A stretch of DNA of 64,000 nucleotides from Ichthyophis bannanicus (Eukaryota; Chordata; Amphibia; Gymnophiona; Ichthyophiidae): assembly GCA_033557465.1 (NCBI GenBank), contig CM066040.1, positions 328,866,297-328,930,296 of the forward strand. The letters run 5' to 3'. The notes below the pieces were generated by a model that saw only the letters and a program-made list of their open reading frames with translations, did no database searches and was not told the origin of the DNA. Shown piece by piece: positions 20,085 through 31,446 of the stretch. Made by a program: the position numbers and the translations under genes. Position 1 is the first letter of the stretch; every line of letters begins with the position of its first letter.

Positions 20085-21480
20085 GTGCTCCCATTCGGGC
20101 TCGCCTCTGCCCCAAGGGTGTTCACGAAATTCCTGGCAGTTGTGGCTTCCTTTCTCAGGCTTCAGGGAGTCTTCATGTTTCCCTGCCTGGATGACTGGCT
20201 CGTAAAAGGGGACATGGCATACGAGGTGCAACAGGCCACCGCACGCACCATCCAGGTTCTACAGCACTTGAGCTTCGTCATAAACTGCCCCAAGTCCCAT
20301 CTTCCGACACAGTGTCTGGAATTAATCTGAGTAAAGTGCGACACCCACCAGTCAAAGGCTTTCTTGCCCATGGACCAAGCAGACCGCCTTAGATCTCTGG
20401 CCTGGGATATACAACACCGCCCCTCGGTGTCCGCCCACCATCTTCTGCGCCTCCTCGGGCACATGGCCTCTACGGTGCATGTCACTCCAGATGCCCGTCT
20501 CCACATGAGAACAGCACAGCGGTGTCTCCGGGACCAGTGGTCCCAGGCCACGGGCTGCCTCAGGGACAGAGTTCGGGTGACCCACCAGTTGGCGGACTTC
20601 TTTGTCTGGTGGCAGACGTCTCAGCACCTTGAAACGAGCATGCCTTTCCAAGGTCCAGGACAATCGATTGTCCTCACCACGGATGCCTCCCTACTTGGCT
20701 GGGGAGTCCATTGCGAGGGTCTCCACACCCAGGGCAGCTGGTCGCCAGACGAGAGCACCCAGCAAATCAATCTCCTGGAGCTTCGTGCCATTCACCTCAC
20801 CCTGAGAGTCTTCGGCCATCGCCTCCGCCATCGGCTGGTCCTGGTCCAGGCGGACAACCAAGTAGCCTTGTTCTTTGTGAACAAGCAAGGGGACACGGGG
20901 TTACGTGCTCTTTGTCAGGAGGCACTGGCCCTCTGCTCTAACGTGGTTTAAGAGGGGATCTTCCTTGAAGCAGTGTACCTGCCAGGACAGGATAACCTAC
21001 TAGCCGACAGGCTAAGCAGGGTTCTCCTACCGCACGATTGGCAGCTGGACCCCGCAGTAGCCAGCCGGCTTTTCCGACTCTGGGGGGAACCCGTGATGGA
21101 CCTGTTTGACAGCCCAGACAACTTCCAGTTGCTCCGCTTTTGCTCTCAGCAAGCTCACCCCTCCAGGGTGGCAGCAGACACGTTTCTAGTCCCATGGTCG
21201 GGGGGCCTCATATATGCTTTCCCTCCGCCGCTGATTGCCAAGAACTTGTTCAAGGCACTCCGCGACAGGGCCTCTCTCATCTTGATAGCCCCCCCCGATG
21301 GCCAAGGCAGCCGTGGCTCCTGCTGCTTCTGCAGTTGGCAGTGGCTGCCCCCATCCCCTTGGGGACTGCCTCGGGGCTTCTATGTCAGGAGGGGGGGCTC
21401 TCTCCTACACCCCAACCTGGGGTCTCTTTCGCTCACGGCTTGCCTGCTGAGAGGGTTGGGCCCATCTCCACCGTCCCACA
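20085..21480 (+). pseudogene. DIRS-C RT, RNase H and methylase-like region
   Basis: 'LPFGLASAPRVFTKFLAVVA' and 'MFPCLDDWLVKG' carry the RT core, with the usual YLDD changed to CLDD. 'VLTTDASLLGWGVH' is RNase H, 'VQADNQVALFFVNKQGD' its later Asp motif. 'VYLPGQDNLLADRLSR' and 'VMDLFDSPDNFQ' belong to the region before the recombinase. Several frame breaks, for example at 20328 and 20949. Confidence 0.85.
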
Positions 21481-21483
21481 GAA

Positions 21484-22480
21484 GTGGAGAATGTTTGGCT
21501 GGCGTCGCGTAAGGCCTCTACGAGGAAGGCATATGCCTTCAAATGGTGTAGGTTCTCAGCTTGGTGTGCTGAGCTAAGGGTTGACCCTTTCTCTTGTCCA
21601 GTGGCTATGGTGTTGCAGTACCTTCTCCACGTTTCTCACTCTGGGCTCAGGTCTAATTCTGTTAGGGTGCACCTCAGTGCCCCGGCGGCTCACCACCACC
21701 CGGTGGATGGTAAACTCCTTTCGGCCCAACCTCTGGTGGGCCGCTTCCTACGGGATCTGCTCTTATCTAAGCCCCCGGTTCGCCCTCCAGTGATCGAATG
21801 GGGCCTCAATGTGGTATTGGGTCAGCTCACCCATTCACCATTCGAGCCCTTGGCTACTTGCCACCGTTGCTACCTTTCGTGGAAGGTGGTTTTCCTGGTT
21901 GCGCTCACTTCGGTTCACAGGGTTATCGAGTTCCCAGCTTTTGTGGCTAAAGCGTCCTACACCAGGTTCTACAAGAACAGGGTGGTGCTCCGTACGCACC
22001 CCAAATATCTTCTGAAGGTAGTGTCCTCGTTCCATCTCAACCAGGAGGTGGTACTCCCTACCTTCTTTCTGAGACCTCACACCAGTCGGGTGGAGATGGT
22101 CCTCCATACCTTGGACTGTAAGAGGACCTTGTCCAATGCACACAGGACCACCGCAAAGCCTCCTAGCTCTTTGTCTCCTACGACCCCAGCAGGCTGGGGG
22201 AAGCGGTGACTAAGTGTACGCTGTCTGCATAGGTGGCGGACTGTATTGCCCTCGCCTATGAGTAGGCAAAGCTCCCGCTGCACAGTCGCATCACAGCACA
22301 CCATGTCTGGGCCATGGCGGCTTCGGTGGCACATCTGCACTCTGTCCCGATGGTGGACATCTGCCGGGCCACCACCTGGTCTTCAGTCCATACCTGGAAA
22401 GAGAATCCTGACGGGATAGCGCCTTCAGCCAGGGTGTGCTCCGTAATCTTTTCGGGGTCTAGGCAACTCCTACCCTCCGA
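21484..22480 (+). pseudogene. DIRS-C tyrosine recombinase
   Basis: Open from 21484 to 22209: 'SRKASTRKAYAFKWCRFSAW' is the N-terminal SAM-like domain. The first catalytic box reads 'TSVHRVIEF', so the usual Arg-Arg pair is partly altered. After a frame change, 'HHVWAMAASVAHL' (about 2300 bases into DIRS-C) replaces HxxR by HxxW, so a catalytic Arg is lost. 'ICRATTWSSVHTW' follows. Confidence 0.8.
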
Positions 22481-22574
22481 CCCTTCTGTATTCAGGCTAC
22501 CAAAGTGCTGGTTTCATTGGACACAGGGGTCCTACTGTAGTCTGCGGGATGCGGGTCTTTGTAGTACAGTCCAT

Positions 22575-23831
22575 CACTGGTTTCATTCTTTCCTTTCTTC
22601 TCGCTCTTGTGCGGTCACCTCTTCTCTCCCTCGGACTCCTACCCCCTTCCCTGTGGGGTTCCTCAAGGTTCGGTTCTTGCCCCCCTTCTTTTTAATCTTT
22701 TCCTGGCCCCTCTCCCTTCTTTGATCCAGCAATTTGGTGTCTCCACGTTTCTCTATGCTGATGATATTCTTTTACTCTATCACACTTCTCCTCTATGTCC
22801 TGATCTTGCACCCCTTAACTCCTGTCTTGCGGCTGTGGCTGATTGGCTAACACTCAACTGTCTCCACTTGAATCTCACCAAGACTGTGGCTATTTGGTTC
22901 TCGTATGGTAGTCCCCCTCCATCACTAGCCCCTTCTTTTTCTGGCACTCCTGTACCTCTGGTCTCCACTTTTCGCTACTTGGGGGTGCACTTTGATTCTA
23001 ACTTATCCTTCCATTCCCATATCTCTCAGGTAGCTAAAACCTCTTTTTTCTTTCTGTGACGAGTTCGTTCTGTTCGTCCCTTTCTTTCCCCTTCAGCTCT
23101 TGTCACTCTAGTACTCTCTCTGGTTCTGTCCCGCGTCGATTTCACCAATTCCCTTTTCATTGGTCTTCCTAAGAATCAACTCTCCCGCCTCCAACGTATT
23201 CAAAACACTGCTGCACGCCTTGTCACTCACTCTTCCCACCGAGATCATATCACTCCTTTGTTATTCCACCTCCATTGGTTGCCAGTTCCTTTCCATGCTA
23301 TGTACAAAATACTGACCTTGGTTCACAAAGCTTTCCATGATAGCACTCCACAATACCTCACGGATCTCCTTTTTTTTCACTCCCCCAGGCATACCCCCCC
23401 CCCCCCGCTCATTTCACCTGAATCGTCTTACTCTCCCTTCCCCCTCTCGTGCTCACCTTCAGTCCACTCGCTCTACTGCCTTCTTCTTCGCTGGACCTGC
23501 CCTTTGGAATGCCCTTCCCTCCTCCCTCCGTCTAGAACCCCAACACTCTACCTTTAAGCAGGATCTAAAAACCCATTTGTTTTCTTTGGCTTTTGATGTT
23601 CCCCCTCCTTTTGTATGACTCCTACCCCCCTTCCTTTTGTTTTATTTTAAGCCTCTCTCACTGTTGTCTTCTGTCTGTCTATTCTCTCTGTCATTCATCT
23701 GTCCTATAATATATTGTACATTTCCTTTCCTTTTTATCGGCTTATAGCCATTTTACTGGTTTTTAATTTATTGTACACCGCCTTGATTTTGTAGAAAGGC
23801 GGTTTTTATCAAGTAATAAACATAAACATAA
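22575..23831 (+). mobile_element. L2-like LINE, 5'-truncated
   Basis: Encodes the end of an L2/CR1-superfamily reverse transcriptase: 'GVPQGSVLAPLLFNLFLAPL' (22655-22715), 'FLYADDILLLY' with the catalytic YADD (22752-22785), 'FRYLGVHFDSNL' and, after a frame break near 23060, 'LQRIQNTAARLV' and 'LLFHLHWLPV'. A further frame gives 'ALWNALPSSLR' and 'FKQDLKTHLF'. It ends in ATAAAC/CATAAA repeats near 23815. Inserted in DIRS-C 3' sequence. Confidence 0.85.
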
Positions 23832-23995
23832 ACATACACCAGACTGAATTGCTGCTGCTTGCGGCTTCCCTTGATGGAGCCCAGTTTTTGCTATGGGTCT
23901 CCCGGTAGCCTGTAGCTGGGGAGTCCCATATGTGAGGAATGACTTCCTGCTTGTTCCCAGAGAAAGCGTAGTTACTCATCTGTAAAAGGTGATCT

Positions 23996-24155
23996 CCAGG
24001 AACAAGCAGGAATGAGTCTTCACATATGGGTACGTCGGTACCGACGGAGCCTGCGCGGGAACGCTCCCCAGCTTCCCAAAAAGGAAAGCTTTTGGGAGCA
24101 TCCCACAGCGCCTGCGCGCTGCCTTCCCGCCTTTCCTAACCGCCTCTCCTCAGTT
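23996..24155. repeat. DIRS-D left inverted terminal repeat
   Basis: Contains the palindrome GTCGGTACCGAC near 24029 and reads through to 'cctcctcagttc'. The reverse complement is found at about 34520-34690 with few changes. Confidence 0.85.
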
Positions 24156-24367
24156 CTTCTTTGCCGCGGAGCCAGCAGGTCGAGCCCTGTCACCGCTGAA
24201 GAAGTTCTTTATTTTATTTTCTTTCTTTGGTCGTGTGTCTGCCTTCCCTGACTCCGGACCGGTTCCGCCGGTCTTTTCTTTTAAAAAAAAACAAAAAACC
24301 TATATATTTTTCCCTCACTTAGTGTATTTTTCTCTTTGGGCCTTAGGCCTCACAAGAAATTTTCCTC

Positions 24368-26221
24368 ATGGAAAAACCAGCCTCCGGGTTTAAGAAATGC
24401 ACTAAGTGCAGCGGTACTATTTCTGTTACAGACACCCATGAATGGTGTCTTAAATGTTTGGGTCCTGAACACTCCATTTCGGATTGTCCGTCTTGCTCTC
24501 TGATGTCTAAACGGGGTTTACAGAACCGAGCAGCTAAGCTCCATGTGCTGTTTCCCGCTGATGCAGCTTCGGTGGCATCGACGTCTTCCAGGGCTTATTC
24601 TTCCCCCAATGGATCTCAGGTAACCAAACATAAATCCAGCCGGTCCTCGAAGGGTAGATCTCCCTCTAAGCATCGAGATGCCTCCGGGCTTGCCCTCGAG
24701 GATCCTGCACCGGCAAAACAACCCCGGTGGGAAGCTCCGGCTTCCAAAGCTCCACCTATGGGGTTACAGGTTGACATCGATGGCACGGCCTCGACCGATC
24801 ACCTGTTAGAATGCTCTGGGGTACCGGCACAACCTTCCGGTACCGAGTTCCAGGCATTCATGGCGTCGATGGATCAGAATGTTCTGTCCATGCAGCAGGC
24901 TATCAGTGCCTTCATCCAAGCTGCGACGCCGTTGATACCACAACAAACTCCGTTGTCGGTATCGACTCGGGTACCGGCACCAGCGCCGATACCGGTACCG
25001 ACTGCATCGGCATCGACCAGGATACCGACTGCAGCGGTTCCTTGTCCAGGGCTGCTCATCGGTACCGATCCGGTTCCGATGACGCCCGATGTCGATACTG
25101 CTCGATACGTGTACCGAGCGTTAGAAGAGCACCCTGACAGACGGTACTTTGATTCCTCTGGTGATTCTGATACATCAGAGGAGTCTGCTGAAGTATCTAT
25201 AACCCTTCCTGAAGAGCCGCCTTCTCCAAAAAGAAGAATGTCTCCTCCAGAGGACTTGTCCTTTCAAGACTTCATAAGAGAAGTAGCTAAAGGTCTTTCT
25301 ATTTCAGTATCCTCTGAATCAGAGCCTAGAGCAAAAAAATTAGATATTTTGGGTTATTCTAAGGCTCCTAAAGAGACAGTCACCTTACCAATTCATGAGA
25401 TTCTTTATGAACACATGATTGATTTATGGGAGACTCCTCTCACTATCTCTCCTCATTCTCGCAGATTGGACACTATGTATCGTGTCCCTCCCTGTCCTGG
25501 TTTTCATAAGACACAGCTTCCTCACCATTCCATTGTGGTGCAGTCAGCTATGAAGAGGATAAAGAGTACAAAGAGACACTCTTCTACTCCTCCAGGAAGA
25601 GAATGCAGGACCTTGGATGCTTTTGGTAGAAAAATCTTCCAAGCCAGTATGCTTGTTGCCAGAATCAACTCCTATAGTCTTTACATGGGTATGTTTCTAA
25701 AGGAGGTTGCAGATAAACTGCACACTTTCCTCCCTTTTCTACCAGAAGATAAAAGGGATGAATTCCTCATTTGGCTTAAGCATACTCAAGACATTTCAAA
25801 GTTTTCCAACAGGGCAGCCTTTGATTCCTTTGAAGGTGCCAGCAGAGCTTCTGGCATTGCCATAGCTGCTCGCAGAATTGCTTGGCTCCAAGCTTCTGAT
25901 TTAGAACCCTGGGTCCAAGATGGATTAGGAAATCTTCCCTGTACAGGTGAAAACCTGTTTGGCAAAGAATGGCAAATAAAAGCCACTCAAATGGATGCAG
26001 AAAATTCTGCTCTGGATAGACTTTCAAAGTCAACCTCCATTCCTGCCAAGAAAAAACCCTTCAAGAAGTCTTTTTTCAAAAAGGGCAGATTCCCTTCTAC
26101 TTCTGGCCAACAATCCTCTACAGGTCGCTTTGCTACTAAGCGTCAGCAACCTAAACAGGCCAGGCCTAAGACTACAGGGGCTGCTGCAACTCAGCAGACC
26201 CAACCTCCTCAGGGTTTTTGA
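24368..26221 (+). CDS. DIRS-D Gag-like protein
   Basis: An intact 617-residue frame from ATG 24368. The N-terminus has paired cysteines ('KCTKCSG', 'WCLKCLGPEH', 'CPSC'), likely a zinc-binding head. Residues about 60-280 are a Ser/Pro/Thr-rich, low-complexity tract built on GGTACC/ATCGAT-like codons. The conserved domain follows (residues about 330-560): 'PCPGFHKTQLPHHSIVV', 'HSSTPPGRE', 'LDAFGRKIFQASML'. The C-terminus is Lys/Gln-rich. It probably packages element RNA. It overlaps the pol frame by 227 bp. Counterparts are at 29349-31446 and 53710-55436. Confidence 0.85.
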   Translation: MEKPASGFKKCTKCSGTISVTDTHEWCLKCLGPEHSISDCPSCSLMSKRGLQNRAAKLHVLFPADAASVASTSSRAYSSPNGSQVTKHKSSRSSKGRSPSKHRDASGLALEDPAPAKQPRWEAPASKAPPMGLQVDIDGTASTDHLLECSGVPAQPSGTEFQAFMASMDQNVLSMQQAISAFIQAATPLIPQQTPLSVSTRVPAPAPIPVPTASASTRIPTAAVPCPGLLIGTDPVPMTPDVDTARYVYRALEEHPDRRYFDSSGDSDTSEESAEVSITLPEEPPSPKRRMSPPEDLSFQDFIREVAKGLSISVSSESEPRAKKLDILGYSKAPKETVTLPIHEILYEHMIDLWETPLTISPHSRRLDTMYRVPPCPGFHKTQLPHHSIVVQSAMKRIKSTKRHSSTPPGRECRTLDAFGRKIFQASMLVARINSYSLYMGMFLKEVADKLHTFLPFLPEDKRDEFLIWLKHTQDISKFSNRAAFDSFEGASRASGIAIAARRIAWLQASDLEPWVQDGLGNLPCTGENLFGKEWQIKATQMDAENSALDRLSKSTSIPAKKKPFKKSFFKKGRFPSTSGQQSSTGRFATKRQQPKQARPKTTGAAATQQTQPPQGF

Positions 26222-28147
26222 CTTGATGCTAGAGAACTTAGCCTTTCTGGCTTTAAAACAGCCAGAACCTCTCACCATTCCAGGAAGGTTAGCTCATTTT
26301 GCTCCCAGATGGGAGCAGATTACATCAGAGCAGTGGACCCTGTCCATCATAAGAGAGGGCTACAAACTTCATTTCTCAGACCTTCCTCCCCACACCATGG
26401 TGAGACATTTCAATTCTCCCACATCTCTTCTCGACCTTCTAGATCAAGAGGTGGCTACCCTTCTTGCCCAAGGGGCAATAGAAGAAGTTCCCCTTCTTCA
26501 ACAAGGGTCAGGGTTTTACTCCCCCTATTTTCTCATTCCAAAGAAGACAGGGGGATACAGACCCATATTAGATCTCATGGAATTGAACAAATTTCTATGC
26601 AAGGAGAAGTTCAAGATGCTTTCTCTAGGCACTCTCCTTCCATACCTTCAAAGTCAGGATTGGCTTTGTTCTCTAGATCTCAAGGATGCGTACACACATG
26701 TCCTCATCCATCCATCTCACAGAAGATTCCTCCGTTTTCTTTTCCAAGGAAAACATTATCAATACAGGGTGCTTCCGTTTGGTCTGGCCTCTGCCCCAAG
26801 AGTGTTCACCAAATGCATGGCAACAGTAGCTGCATTTCTACGCACTCTGGGAATATTTGTATTCCCATACTTGGACGACTGGCTCATCCGAGCTCCATCT
26901 CAGTCAGAGGCCCAGACTTCCCTGGACTGCACAAGTCGCATTCTGCAGTATCTGGGACTTGTGGTAAACCTCCCAAAGTCCCAGCTCACCCCTACTCAGT
27001 CCCTAGAGTTCATAGGGGCCTGGCTAGATACTACCACTGCAAGGGCCTATCTTCCTCAGGCCCGTTGCCTACGCCTAGTGCAGTTAGCCTCTCAGGTTCA
27101 GTCAAAGAGCCACTTAACTGCCCAGGAGATGCTACAACTGCTAGGCCACATGGCTTCCACAGTGCATGTGGTATCCTATGCTCGCCTACATATGAGAGCA
27201 GCCCAATGGACTTTGTCCACCCAGTGGACTCAAGCATCAGGTGCTCTCTCAGACCAAATAGCAACCTCCAAACGTCTCTTTTGGTCTCTCCAGTGGTGGA
27301 TGTCCACTCAGAATCTGTTGCTGGGGTCCCCCTTCCAACAGTTGTTGCCCCAAGCAACTCTCACAACAGATGCCTCCCAAACAGGTTGGGGAGCTCATCT
27401 ACAAGACCTCTCCACTCAAGGCACTTGGTCCCCACAGGAGACCTTTCTTCATATCAATCTCTTGGAGCTTCGAGCAGTCTTTCTAGCTCTCAAGGTCTTT
27501 CATACCCTGCTCAGCTACAAGACAGTCCTCATTCATACGGACAATCAATTAGCCATGTTTTACATAAACAAGCAAGGAGGAACTGGCTCTCTGTCGCTTT
27601 GCAACGAAGCTTTAAGATTGTGGGCCTTCGCCAGAGAGCATCAAATCCATCTCCTGGCAGTATACCTCCCAGGAATCCAAAACTCTTGGGCAGACAGACT
27701 CAGTCGAGTTCTGCTCCCACACGAATGGTCCCTGCACATGGATCAGGTACTCAGAATCTTCCAAGAATGGGGAACCCCGGACATAGACCTCTTTGCAAGT
27801 CCGTGGAATGCCAAACTTCCCCGGTTCTGTTCCAGAATTCCGTGTCAGGGAGTTCAGGCCAAGGATGCCTTCCTCCTTCACTGGGGTCAGGGTTTCCTGT
27901 ATGCCTTTCCACTCATTCCCTTGATTCCCAAGACTCTGTTCAAACTCCAGAGGGATCAAGGATCTATGATCCTCACAGCTCCACGCTGGCCACGCCAAGT
28001 GTGTGGTACCCTCTACTTCTGCATCTCTCCCAAGCCCCCTCTCTGGACTTGGGAGCTGCTCCAGACCTTCTGTCCCAGGAGGAGGAGACTTTGTGGCACC
28101 CAAACCCCAAGTCCCTTCACCTCAGAGCTTGGTTACTGAAGGCCTAG
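25995..28147 (+). pseudogene. DIRS-D Pol: RT, RNase H, methylase-like; late 2-bp frameshift
   Basis: Open from ATG 25995 to 28139. Domain order: RT with 'YSPYFLIPKKTGGYRPILDL', 'LCSLDLKDAYTHV' and 'FVFPYLDDWLIR' (YLDD); RNase H with 'LTTDASQTGWGAH' and 'HTDNQLAMFYINKQGG'; then 'VYLPGIQNSWADRLSR' and 'DIDLFASPWNAKLP'. Near 28000 a duplicated GT (gtgtgtgg) shifts the frame, and the expected end ('WYPLLLHLSQ' to 'LRAWLLKA', stop at 28147) lies in the neighbouring frame. Otherwise catalytic residues are intact, so this was recently active. Confidence 0.88.
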
Positions 28148-28176
28148 ACTTTCAAAGCTGAAATCTTTCTCAACAA

Positions 28177-28980
28177 GTGAAGGATATCCTCCATGCTTCC
28201 AGAAAACCTTCCACTAGGCGTTCCTATGCTTTTAAATGGAAAAGATTTTCCATTTGGTGTGCTGAAAGGAGTCTCGACCCTCTAGCACTACCTTTGAATT
28301 CTCTATTGGAATACCTCCTGCATCTTTCCGATGCAGGCCTTAAGACAAATTCAGTAAGGGTCCATTTGAGTGCTATTGCAGCATCCCTTAAGCCTATCAA
28401 TGGACAACCTGTTTCCTCTCATCCTCTTATTGCAAGATTCATGAGAGGCCTAACTTTAACTAGACCTCCCATTAGGCCTCCTCCGGTGGCATGGGATTTA
28501 AATCTGGTTCTTGGTCAGCTTATGAAGCCTCCTTTTGAACCCTTAGCCACCACCTCCTTGAAATTTCTTTCCTGGAAGGTTATTTTCCTCATTGCAGTCA
28601 CCTCAGCTCGCCGCATCAGTGAGCTGCAGGCCTTAGTGGCTAATCCACCTTATACAAGGTTCCATCATGATAAGGTAGTTCTTAGGACCAATCCACACTT
28701 TATGCCTAAAGTGGTCTCACCTTTTCATCTTAATCAAGAGGTATATTTACCTGTCTTTTTTCCAGCTCCTCATGCATCAAGTGCAGAGAAGAATCTTCAT
28801 ACTCTGGATTGTAAAAGAGCTCTTGCCTTTTACTTACAAAGAACACAGCAACATAGAAAGTCTTCCCAGCTCTTTGTTGCTTTTGATCCCTCTCATTTGG
28901 GACGTCCAGTCTCTAAGAGGACACTGTCCAATTGGATTGCTCAGTGTATTTCTTTCGCCTACCAGAGTATGAACCTATCT
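28177..28980 (+). pseudogene. DIRS-D tyrosine recombinase, N-terminal part
   Basis: Reads 'SRKPSTRRSYAFKWKRFSIW', 'LKTNSVRVHLSAIAA' and 'TSARRISELQALV' (first catalytic Arg). The frame is interrupted at codon 'MNLS' by DIRS-E. The part with HxxR and the nucleophile is 5 kb away at 34031-34237. The gene is otherwise undamaged. Confidence 0.88.
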
Positions 28981-29348
28981 CCAGGAACAAGCAGGAATGA
29001 GTCTTCACATATGGGTACGTCGGTACCGACGGAGCCTGCATGAGAATGCTCCCCAGCATCCAATCAGAAAGCTTTTGGGAGCATCCCTCGCGCCTGCGCG
29101 CTGACTTCCCGCCTTTCCCACTGCCTCTCCTCATTTTTCGTTTTTCCGCGGAGCCGACAGGACGTCCTCCTGTCACCGCAGAAACTTTTTTCTTTAAAAT
29201 TCTTATTTCCTTGTTTTCTTGTGGTCGCAGCTGTCTTTCCCGCTGATACCGGTACCGCCGGTGCTTTATTCTTTTCTTTTCTAAACTTAGAGAAATGTTT
29301 TCTCCTCAATTTTTGTTTTAACGTTTGGGCCTACCAGGCCTCTCCAAC

Positions 29349-31446
29349 ATGGAGCCTTCTTCCCCTAAGAAGTGCCTTCACTGTGGAAACATGGTTTTCT
29401 TTTTAGACTCCAATGCTTGGTGTCTAACCTGTTTGGGTCCTGACCCTTTTTTCCCTGATCCATCAGGCTGTATTATTGGGAGAAGACCTTCCCTTTTTCG
29501 AGTTTCCCTCGATGCCGTTTTTTCCTCCCGAGGTGAGGACACCGGTTTATTCTTCTCTCCAGGATCAGGTAACCCACAAACAGTCTGTTAAGACTAGCCA
29601 ATTCTTGAAGGGTAAGTCTCATGCCCAGCATGATGACGGCTCCGGCCTTGCCCTCAAGACCTCATTGGCAATAAAACCCCGGCGGGAGTCTTCGGGCTCC
29701 AAAGCATTTACGGGGTTTCAGATTGTTCCTGGGGCTCACCCCTCACAGAACATACCTGAGCCATGCTTGGGGGTGGTATCCGCTTCGAGCGGTACCGATA
29801 ACCCGGCATCGGCACCGGTGTTGAGTGTTCCACTCTTCACCAGGGATCGTCATCTGGTGTCCTCGGTACCTTCGGGGCCGATCGATACGACCCAGATTGA
29901 CTTTCCTGTATCTTCGCCATGCTCGGGGTTGGTATCGGCTTCGAGCGGTACCGATACCCCGACATCGGCGCTGGTGTAGAGTGGTCCACTCTTCACCAGG
30001 CATCGTCTTCGGACGTCCTCGGTACCTTCGGAACCGATCGATACGACTCCGATTGACTTTCCTGTATCGGCATCGCCGATACCACCACCACCGTCGGTAC
30101 CTTCTAGGCATGCATCGATAGACTCGCTCCCTTCGATGCCGAGTCTAGAATCGATATCCAGTCTAGATGACTTGGTACCGACGCGTTTCGGAACCGATCC
30201 ATATCGTTTCCGTCTACGCAGTACCGAGGATATTCACCAAGGCTCTCTGGCTACCTCGGTACCGCTTCAGCAGCCCCCGATTACTGCTTCAATGACATTA
30301 CTGTCTCCGATACCGGTTCCGGTATCGATGTCGATTCCTGCAGTTCCATCGGTGCCATCGATCCTTTCTATGCCTAGCTTGGAATCGATACCGGGCACTG
30401 ATGATGCAGTACTAACTGCCTAGAATCAGAACTGTCAGTATCACTGTCCATCTAGCAGGATTCTTTTTCTGCACCAGTCCAGTATGTCTTCTGGTGCTCA
30501 AGCTGCTCCTTCAACCTCAACTTACCCAGGAATAGTTCCTATTGGAGATCCTTCTTTTCAGAAATTTCTCCTTGACATGGCAACCTTTCTTGCCATTACT
30601 ATTCCTGGCTCTACTCTTAACCAAGATCCTGCAGAAAAGGAAGATATAATGCTTCCTTTACATCATTCTTTGCAGGATCTTCTTCTGAGGATGTGGGAAT
30701 CACCTTTAAAGGTTCCTTCGCCTTCTACAGCCACTAATGTTCTGTATCAGGTACCTCCCTCTCCGGGGTTTCAAAAAAACCAACTTCCGCATCATTCCAT
30801 TGTAGTGGAATCAGCAATGAGGAAGGTAAGAAGCAAGAAGAAGCATTCTTCTTATCCGCCAGGTCGTGCATCTAAAGCACTTGATGCCTTTGGACGTCAA
30901 ACCTTCCAAACTTCTATGCTGGCTTCAAGAATTATTTCATATATTTTTTATATGAGTCTGACACTTCAGGAGGTCACAGAGAAATTATCTCTTTTGTCCC
31001 CTTTTTTGTCAGAGCCTAAGGCCACTGACTATTCCTTGCTTCTTAACCATAGCAGGAATATCTCTTGGTTTCTTTCTCGTGCTTCTCTAGACTCTTTTGA
31101 GTCTGTTAGCAGATCCTCTGCTATTGCCATTGGAGCACGTCGTAAAGCCTGGCTGCAAGCTTCAGACTTGTATAGATGGGCACAACATACACTGGGTAAT
31201 TCTCCTTGTACTGGAGAAAATCTCTTCAATAGAGAGGCTTTACGTCAGGTTGCTCATTGCTCCACTGACTTCCCTGGTTCTGGAAACCATCCTAAGCCTT
31301 CTTTTTCCCCAGGACGTAGGAAATATCCTACCAAACCTTCTCACCCTTCTCCTGCCCATCCTGCAGATGTACCCAAGCAAGGGACATCTCATCCTAGTCT
31401 GAAGTCTCCAGACTCTAACCAGTCTAATCATAACCAGCAACCATAG
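29349..31446 (+). pseudogene. DIRS-E Gag-like gene, frameshifted in the low-complexity tract
   Basis: 'MEPSSPKKCLHCGNMVFF' at 29349 gives the Cys-rich head, also 'WCLTCLGPDPF'. The Ser/Pro tract (29590-30420) changes frame repeatedly and holds many GGTACC and ATCGAT sequences. From 30484 the conserved domain is open to 31446: 'SPGFQKNQLPHHSIVVESAM', 'SSYPPGRASKALDAFGRQTF' and 'CTGENLF'. Similar to the DIRS-D Gag throughout. Confidence 0.82.

Noticed and set aside
26309..28147. 612-codon frame overlapping DIRS-D pol
   Set aside because: It lies in the alternative frame of pol; only its last 45 or so codons, after the GT slip near 28000, match DIRS sequence. The rest is a shadow.
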